NCBI GenBank assembly: GCA_030838305.1
Contig: JAUTWY010000028.1
Location: forward strand, 1-9,919
DNA: 9,919 nt
Reading direction: 5' to 3'
Origin: Acidobacteriaceae bacterium
GTDB lineage: Bacteria > Acidobacteriota > Terriglobia > Terriglobales > Acidobacteriaceae
The notes under the pieces were generated by a model that was given only the letters and a program-made list of their open reading frames with translations, was not told where the DNA came from and did no database searches. Below, piece after piece: positions 6,150 through 9,919 of the stretch (positions within the stretch are counted from its first letter, which is position 1; each line of letters begins with the position of its first letter). A program made the position numbers and the translations under genes.

Positions 6150-6731
6150 ATGAGACGTTTTTTTGGATTCGGAATACTACTGCTGATGTGCTCTGCGCCG
6201 GCAATCTGGGCGCAGGACTTGAATCATGCGGAAGTCGGTGTTTTTGCTGATTATTTCCGGCTCGGTGATACATCTCCCCGGCAGAATTTCATTGGCCTTG
6301 GGGCCCGGGCCGCTTTTAACCTGCATCCCAGCGTTCAACTGGAAGCGGAGATGGCCTACGATTTCAAGCGGAACTTCACACAGACGTTCACCGACGGCAT
6401 TTCCGATGAGCTTGTAACCTCGCACGTGCGAACTCTACACGGCTTTTTTGGCCCGAAATTCCAGACCGGAGGAGGGGCGGTCCGTATTTTTGTCACGGGA
6501 AAAGTTGGCTTCGATAATTTCAGCGTTACCAACGATAACGCGACCACCGGTTTCAAGAGCGTGGTGGGTCTCGACGCCGGTACCACACGGTTTGCCGTGT
6601 ATCCGGGCGGAGGCATTGAGCTTTTCGGTGGCCCGATTGGCCTTCGCGCCGAAATTGGCGATGACATCTACTTCTGGAACGGCGCCCATAACAATCTGAG
6701 AGTTACGCTCGGACCCCAATTCCGGTTCTAG
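6150..6731 (+). CDS. Outer-membrane beta-barrel protein (OmpA/OprF-like barrel, small)
   Basis: The 193-aa precursor has a signal peptide (MRRFFGFGILLLMCSAPAIWA, cleavage before QD). The mature part shows alternating hydrophobic/polar strands typical of a small, about eight-stranded barrel: AEVGVFADYFRL, NFIGLGARAAFNL, VQLEAEMAYDF, TLHGFFGPKFQ, VRIFVTGKVGFDNF, FAVYPGGGIELF, GLRAEIGDDIYF, NLRVTLGPQFRF. The last residue is Phe after alternating hydrophobics, the classical signal recognised by the BAM assembly machinery. No peptidoglycan-binding OmpA C-domain is present. The gene stands alone between two hairpin terminators. Whether it is a porin, an adhesin or structural is not visible. The barrel assignment is confident from pattern; a specific function is not. 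Confidence 0.88.
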   Translation: MRRFFGFGILLLMCSAPAIWAQDLNHAEVGVFADYFRLGDTSPRQNFIGLGARAAFNLHPSVQLEAEMAYDFKRNFTQTFTDGISDELVTSHVRTLHGFFGPKFQTGGGAVRIFVTGKVGFDNFSVTNDNATTGFKSVVGLDAGTTRFAVYPGGGIELFGGPIGLRAEIGDDIYFWNGAHNNLRVTLGPQFRF

Positions 6732-6752
6732 CGCGTTCTGGGTGGTGTTCTC

Positions 6753-6785
6753 TGGCGGCCTTCTTCAAGGTCGCCATTTTTCTTT
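6753..6785 (+). terminator. Rho-independent terminator of the beta-barrel gene
   Basis: TGGCGGCCTT (6753-6762) and AAGGTCGCCA (6767-6776) form a 10-bp stem with one G-U pair and loop CTTC, followed by TTTTTCTTT. It lies 21 nt after the stop codon and is a textbook intrinsic terminator. Confidence 0.92.
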
Positions 6786-6827
6786 CCTCCTGCGCACCCC
6801 AAAGTGTGTGCTCATGGCGCCCAGACT

Positions 6828-6856
6828 TGGACAGCTGAGACGGCTGTCAGTAAATA
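6828..6856 (+). promoter_or_regulatory. Candidate sigma-70-type promoter of the CBS gene
   Basis: TGGACA (6828-6833, 5 of 6 to TTGACA) is separated by 17 nt from TAAATA (6851-6856, weak -10). The spacer contains the dyad GACAGC/GCTGTC (6830-6835, 6843-6848), which could bind a regulator. It lies about 110 nt before the CBS start, after the preceding terminator. Confidence 0.3.
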
Positions 6857-6953
6857 GGCCTGTTCCAGCCAGTGAGATCTAATGCTGATGATCTCGATGT
6901 TCCTGTGGTACAGTGGTGCCGCCCAGCGAATTGGGCCCTCGCCAAGTTCCCAA

Positions 6954-6958
6954 AGGAG
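6954..6958 (+). promoter_or_regulatory. Ribosome binding site deciding the start at 6965
   Basis: AGGAG lies 6 nt before ATG 6965. The longer open frame from 6872 adds 31 residues with no family similarity and lacks a ribosome binding site. Confidence 0.7.
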
Positions 6959-6964
6959 TTTCCC

Positions 6965-7372
6965 ATGTCCACTCTGCGCGACCTTGTGAAAGACCGCAAA
7001 GTTTATTCCATCGAAGCTGGACGGACGGTGCTGGAAGCGGCGCGTTTCATGATGGAACATAACATCGGTGCCTTGCCAGTTCTCCGCAACGGAGAATTGG
7101 CCGGAATCTTTTCTGAGCGCGATATTATGAACCGCGTCGTAGCTGCCGGCCGTCAACCCGCATACACCGCCGTGTCTGAAGTCATGACTCCCAACCCACG
7201 CGCCGTCAATTTGGACGAGACCGTTGAAGAGTGTTTCTTCATCATGCACGAATTCGGCTTCCGGCATCTGCCCATTGTGGAGGGCAAAGAACTCAAGGGA
7301 CTGGTTTCACTGCGCGATGTTGTGATGCGCCAGGCCGCCGAACTCGAGCGCCAGAACAAGCTCGCTTCTTAA
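6965..7372 (+). CDS. Stand-alone CBS-domain pair protein
   Basis: The 135-aa cytoplasmic protein consists only of two CBS domains (a Bateman module). CBS1 is at about residues 5-60 with GALPVLRNGELAGIFSERDI, and CBS2 at about 72-125 with RHLPIVEGKELKGLVSLRDV. The SERD and SLRD tetrapeptides are the usual ribose/phosphate contacts of the adenine-nucleotide site, so binding of AMP, ATP, NAD or SAM-like ligands is expected from the family. The actual ligand and partner cannot be told. A short charged helix (RQAAELERQNK) ends it. Length is typical of single-module CBS proteins. It stands between the beta-barrel terminator and a convergent gene only 33 nt away, with no terminator visible in that gap. 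Confidence 0.92.
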   Translation: MSTLRDLVKDRKVYSIEAGRTVLEAARFMMEHNIGALPVLRNGELAGIFSERDIMNRVVAAGRQPAYTAVSEVMTPNPRAVNLDETVEECFFIMHEFGFRHLPIVEGKELKGLVSLRDVVMRQAAELERQNKLAS

Positions 7373-7405
7373 ACCCGGCTTCCGGTCAGGACTGATGTTC
7401 CGGTC

Positions 7406-8224
7406 TCACTGCCGTTTTTGGAGAAGGAATTCTCCTGTCTCGGGCGGCAACCTGAAGGGAAATTCGAATACCTTGCCGTCGAGCGGAAAGCGAAGGACGA
7501 ACTCCTCCTGTGCCTTCCATCCTCCGAGCCATTTCGAGTTTGTGTCGAAGAATACCCAGCCCCGCACTTCTGGATTTGCGCGGTCCAGATGCGCCTCGCG
7601 CAGGCTATTCTTGCTGAGGAACTCGATCAGGTCGTTGACTGATTTCTGATAATCCTGCAGCCGGGTTTCGCGAACTTGTTTTTCTGCCGGATGCTTGGCG
7701 ATGGCGCGCCTGGTCTCACTGTCGAATGCATCCGCATCGGTCTGAATCTTCTGGATATACGACTCGGGATCAAGCGCAGGCTGCTCGACCTTGAAGTGCT
7801 TTATGAATTGCAGAGTGATTCCGGTTGTCGCAGGATCAAGGCTCGCGGCGCCCCGGTAGCGAATGGTGAGCAGCACCCCAAAGATGGGCTCGACGCGATG
7901 GCGGATGATCTGCACCTCGCGAGCGTCCACCGCTAGGACGATGCCGACATCTCCCGACCAGAGCCCGTAGTGATACTTCCCGTCATCACCCCGTGAAAAT
8001 GTGCATCCCGGCTGCTGCTCGTTCCAACGCACAAGGAGCGGTTGGGCCGCAGCTCTATTTTTATTTCTGTCTGTGCCCTGGTCGTTGCGCGGATTTGGTT
8101 CGGCGGGTGAGGCCTGGAGTGGCCCGGCTAAATCGAATGAGCCGAACACAATACAACAAAAGGCAACTTCCGCATACACGAGCCGGAGTCCGAGATGACC
8201 GCAAGACCGTAGGAGTTGCCACAT
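7406..8224 (-). CDS. Secreted protein of unknown function (272 aa)
   Basis: The N-terminus has a hydrophobic segment (about residues 16-35, EVAFCCIVFGSFDLAG) followed by LQASPAEP, consistent with a signal peptide. A polar linker leads to a conserved-looking domain, GCTFSRGDDGKYHYGLWSGDVGI (73-95), REVQIIRHRVEPIFGVLLTIRY, a helical, charged middle (155-210), and C-terminal WKAQEEFVLRFPLDGKVFEFPFRLPP. I associate this combination with a hypothetical secreted protein family of Acidobacteriota; no enzyme motif is evident. ATG 8224 lacks a good ribosome binding site (only AAGG 11 nt away). GTG at residue 16 is a possible shorter start that would give a more compact signal peptide. It lies 18 nt after the Ig-like gene on the same strand, so the two are probably co-transcribed and may work together in the envelope. 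Confidence 0.8.
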   Translation of the reverse strand: MWQLLRSCGHLGLRLVYAEVAFCCIVFGSFDLAGPLQASPAEPNPRNDQGTDRNKNRAAAQPLLVRWNEQQPGCTFSRGDDGKYHYGLWSGDVGIVLAVDAREVQIIRHRVEPIFGVLLTIRYRGAASLDPATTGITLQFIKHFKVEQPALDPESYIQKIQTDADAFDSETRRAIAKHPAEKQVRETRLQDYQKSVNDLIEFLSKNSLREAHLDRANPEVRGWVFFDTNSKWLGGWKAQEEFVLRFPLDGKVFEFPFRLPPETGEFLLQKRQ

Positions 8225-8242
8225 TGGAGTCGTGGCCTTGTT

Positions 8243-8515
8243 TCAGTTCACGGTGATGCTGACGGTGGCCTGGTTGGTAGACGTGTTACTCGGCCCCGCT
8301 CCGTTTTCGTCCGCACCGGTTAGAGTGAACACGTAGGTCTTATTAGGAGTGACATTCCCCACGCTGGTGCCGGAGGAGCCGCAGGCTGGCATTAGCAGTA
8401 CTCCGCCCGCCAGCAACATGAGCAAGAGCATCCCCAATATGTTTTTGCGGCGGCCGCCATTCGTGCTTAGTGCTATAAGGCCCAGCCCAGGAGCCGCCAG
8501 CCAGAAAGCGTAAAC
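8243..8515 (-). other. C-terminal tail module, copy 1 (span, RRK loop, span-PACG, beta domain)
   Basis: The first span (YAFWLAAPGLGLIAL) is followed by GGRRKNILG, a second span GMLLLMLLAGGVLLMPACG, and about 45 residues containing TYVFTLTGADENG and ending ATVSITVN. Arginine/lysine before a hydrophobic run that ends in L-x-A-C-G resembles a lipoprotein signal peptide placed inside the protein. The same order occurs in the gene ending at 9512. Confidence 0.7.
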
Positions 8516-9292
8516 GACTTGCCGAGTCCTCAGCCTGGTCGTAGGCGCCGGCCCCGTAGTAGTGAGAGTGAGAACGGAAGTCGGAGGCAGCCCCCCGGTT
8601 ACGGTCACGGTCGGTGGATTGAAGGAGCACACGGGAGCCAGCAAATCCGCAGGGGAGATCGACAAGCAGGCAAGTGTCACGTGTCCGGAATAGCTGCCGA
8701 TCGGCGACACGGTAACGGTAGTGGTCGCGCCGCTCCCGGCGGTGACCGGGTTTGGAACCGCAATCGTGGGAGAAACGGAAAGCGTGTAGTCCTCCGACAG
8801 AGGCTGTACAGTCAGATTCAGCGCGACGGTTTGCGTGATGGAGCCGCTCGTGCCCGTTACGGTGAAGTTATAGAGTCCCTCAGAGGTGGTGTTGCTTGTA
8901 GTGATGGTGAGCGAGGGCCCGTTCGCGGGTGGAACCTGGGTCTCCGGCCTTACGGTGCAAACCGGAGCACTGGTCGTGACGGGACCAGAGGTTATGTCAC
9001 AGCTCAGCGAGACTGGGCTGTTGAAGCCTGCGCTGGAAGTGAGATCGATGGTGGCAATCGCGGAGCCGCCAGGATCCACTGCGGGCCGGTTCAAACCGAG
9101 CGGTATGCTGAGGCCAAAGGTCTGTCCGTACGCAAGGGGGGCCGACGCCACCCAGAGTAGCGACAAGAACAACACACATGTTATGCCGCGTACGACCAGC
9201 TTGGGATCGAACATGAGGCGATTGGACAGGTTGCCCTTGGATACCATGCCATTAAATCGAATGCCTTTGAACATGAGAGGTTGGGAACTCAC
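8243..9292 (-). CDS. Ig-like surface protein with internal lipoprotein-signal-like tail
   Basis: With GTG 9292 as start the product has 349 aa. A membrane/signal segment lies at about 36-55 (ITCVLFLSLLWVASAPLAYGQ). Two Ig-like/beta-sandwich repeats follow at about 59-162 and 169-247, rich in Thr/Ser/Val, each with a cysteine pair (SLSCD...APVCTV; TLACL...APVCSF). Then comes a tail: membrane span VVYAFWLAAPGLGLIAL, loop NGGRRK, a second span ending LLMPACG (Cys at 304), and a short beta-rich C-terminal region. GGAGG at 9303-9307 supports the GTG; ATG codons at 9274, 9247 and 9214 are in frame, and 9214 gives a conventional signal peptide without a ribosome binding site. The open frame extends to TTG 9367. 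The function is probably cell-surface or adhesive, by architecture only. The gene precedes the 272-aa secreted protein by 18 nt. Confidence 0.85.
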   Translation of the reverse strand: MSSQPLMFKGIRFNGMVSKGNLSNRLMFDPKLVVRGITCVLFLSLLWVASAPLAYGQTFGLSIPLGLNRPAVDPGGSAIATIDLTSSAGFNSPVSLSCDITSGPVTTSAPVCTVRPETQVPPANGPSLTITTSNTTSEGLYNFTVTGTSGSITQTVALNLTVQPLSEDYTLSVSPTIAVPNPVTAGSGATTTVTVSPIGSYSGHVTLACLSISPADLLAPVCSFNPPTVTVTGGLPPTSVLTLTTTGPAPTTRLRTRQVVYAFWLAAPGLGLIALSTNGGRRKNILGMLLLMLLAGGVLLMPACGSSGTSVGNVTPNKTYVFTLTGADENGAGPSNTSTNQATVSITVN

Positions 9293-9302
9293 TACTTCGA
9301 TT

Positions 9303-9307
9303 CCTCC
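9303..9307 (-). promoter_or_regulatory. Ribosome binding site favouring the GTG start at 9292
   Basis: GGAGG on the minus strand lies 10 nt before GTG 9292. None of the downstream ATG codons has a comparable sequence. If this is the real start, the n-region of the signal peptide is unusually long (about 35 residues). Confidence 0.4.
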
Positions 9308-9409
9308 AGCGGCGCAAAAGCTGCCCGAGCCGGCCCGAATGAGTGTGGAATACTGATCAGCCAGCAAAAGTAAATTAATGCGAGGGACTCGCAGAATGCG
9401 CCAGAAAGA

Positions 9410-9439
9410 ATCTTAGACTAGAGTCGTCGATCGTGCCAA
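9410..9439 (-). promoter_or_regulatory. Candidate promoter of the Ig-like / secreted protein pair
   Basis: On the minus strand TTGGCA (9434-9439, 5 of 6 to the -35 consensus) is separated by 18 nt from TAAGAT (9410-9415, 4 of 6 to the -10 consensus). It lies between the upstream terminator and the gene, where a promoter is needed. Confidence 0.4.
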
Positions 9440-9457
9440 TCAGCGGGCCGTGGGGTT

Positions 9458-9502
9458 GAAAAAAAGCAGGCCGTCTCTGCTGTAGGGCGGCCTGCTTTTT
9501 TC
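9458..9502 (-). terminator. Strong Rho-independent terminator after the second Ig-like gene
   Basis: GCAGGCCG (9466-9473) pairs with CGGCCTGC (9488-9495) around a 14-nt loop, flanked by A7 (9459-9465) on one side and T6 (9496-9501) on the other. It can therefore work in both directions. It lies 9 nt after the stop of the minus-strand gene at 9512 and separates it from the downstream Ig-like gene. Confidence 0.92.
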
Positions 9503-9511
9503 AGTTCGGAG

Positions 9512-9919
9512 TTAGTTAACCTTAACGGTAAATTGGGCATTTTGCGTGATCGCTGATGCATCGGTGCCCGTTCCCGTCACGGTCACCGTATAGGAGCCGG
9601 GGGGCGTGCCACCACCTCCCCCGCCTCCACCGCCTCCACCGCCACTACCGCCTCCGCATGCGGGAAGCAGCAGTAGCAATGTCATGGTCATCCCGAGCAC
9701 AAGTAGCCCCAGGAGTTTCTTGCGGCGTGAGCGAGTAGAACGGAAGCCCATGCCTGCTAGCGACATGCCAGCGATCGGCAGCCACATGGCATAGAAAACG
9801 CTTCGCGGCATCAAGTTCTCCGCGTGATTAGCCGTAGTGGTGACGGTGAGAGTCGTAGTGGCTCCTCCCGAGGTAGGAGTAATGGGGCTTGCCGGTGAGA
9901 AGCTTGATGCGCTGCAGGC
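9512..9919 (-). CDS. Ig-like surface protein, 3' part (5' end outside window)
   Basis: The minus-strand frame stays open to the window edge: upstream of the first possible start (TTG 9814) it reads ACSASSFSPASPITPTSGG and then ATTTLTVTTTA, which is typical of the end of an Ig-like repeat. The gene therefore begins outside the window, and the 100-aa piece from 9814 is only its tail. That tail has a membrane span (FYAMWLPIAGMSLAGMGF), the loop RSTRSRRKK, a second span ending LLLLLPACGGG, a poly-glycine linker and GSYTVTVTGTGT...FTVKVN. It shares the order and several residues of the tail of the neighbouring Ig-like gene, indicating paralogy. It is probably a cell-surface protein; its specific role is unknown. 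Confidence 0.85.
   Translation of the reverse strand, partial: ACSASSFSPASPITPTSGGATTTLTVTTTANHAENLMPRSVFYAMWLPIAGMSLAGMGFRSTRSRRKKLLGLLVLGMTMTLLLLLPACGGGSGGGGGGGGGGGGTPPGSYTVTVTGTGTDASAITQNAQFTVKVN
9608..9655 (-). repeat. Poly-glycine-coding low-complexity tract
   Basis: About 16 consecutive codons encode GGGS followed by twelve Gly, using mainly GGC/GGT/GGA in a GGN-type repeat. It links the PACG membrane segment to the short C-terminal beta domain. Simple repeats of this kind can vary in length by slippage. Confidence 0.85.

Noticed and set aside
8519..9160. 213-aa plus-strand frame opposite the Ig-like gene
   Set aside because: It is Gly/Arg-rich as expected from the complement of Thr/Ser/Pro codons; the Ig-like gene explains the region.
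9424..9440. Sigma-54-like TTGGCACG on the minus strand
   Set aside because: The -24 part fits, but there is no GC-containing -12 element at the required distance.

Overview
The window looks like a chromosomal segment from a soil-type Acidobacteriota. This is an inference from protein style. It holds several small secreted proteins of a kind I associate with that phylum, an outer-membrane beta-barrel protein, and two Ig-like surface proteins with an RRK / PACG membrane tail. Core genes (leuS, guaA) are interspersed with lineage-specific secreted proteins. I see no phage, insertion-sequence, CRISPR, tRNA or rRNA signal.

Left part (1-3390): the last codons of leucyl-tRNA synthetase (+) run into a convergent small secreted protein (-, 179-538), which has its own hairpin terminator at 122-150. 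A polytopic membrane protein of unknown function (688-1734, +) is divergent from that gene. It is followed after about 60 nt by guaA (GMP synthase, glutamine-hydrolysing), probably co-transcribed and starting at a non-ATG codon.

Middle part (3391-6785): a soluble NarL-family-type histidine kinase without a visible sensor domain or adjacent response regulator (3637-4479, +). Next are two small minus-strand genes, a membrane-anchored zinc-ribbon protein and a short protein made largely of PY-rich repeats. A 360-nt intergenic region with predicted hairpins follows, then two plus-strand envelope genes: a secreted 145-aa protein and an outer-membrane beta-barrel protein. Each of these ends in a clear hairpin terminator.

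Right part (6786-9919): a stand-alone CBS-pair protein (+), convergent with a minus-strand pair (a 272-aa secreted protein and an Ig-like surface protein, 18 nt apart). Upstream of that pair, and separated from it by a strong terminator, lies the 3' end of a second Ig-like surface protein that runs off the window. Both Ig-like proteins end in the same unusual module: a membrane span, an arginine/lysine loop, a second span ending in a lipobox-like PACG, then a Gly/Ser-rich or polar linker and a short beta-rich domain. This internal lipoprotein-signal-like tail is the most interesting signal in the window. No complete multi-gene defence or biosynthetic system is visible.
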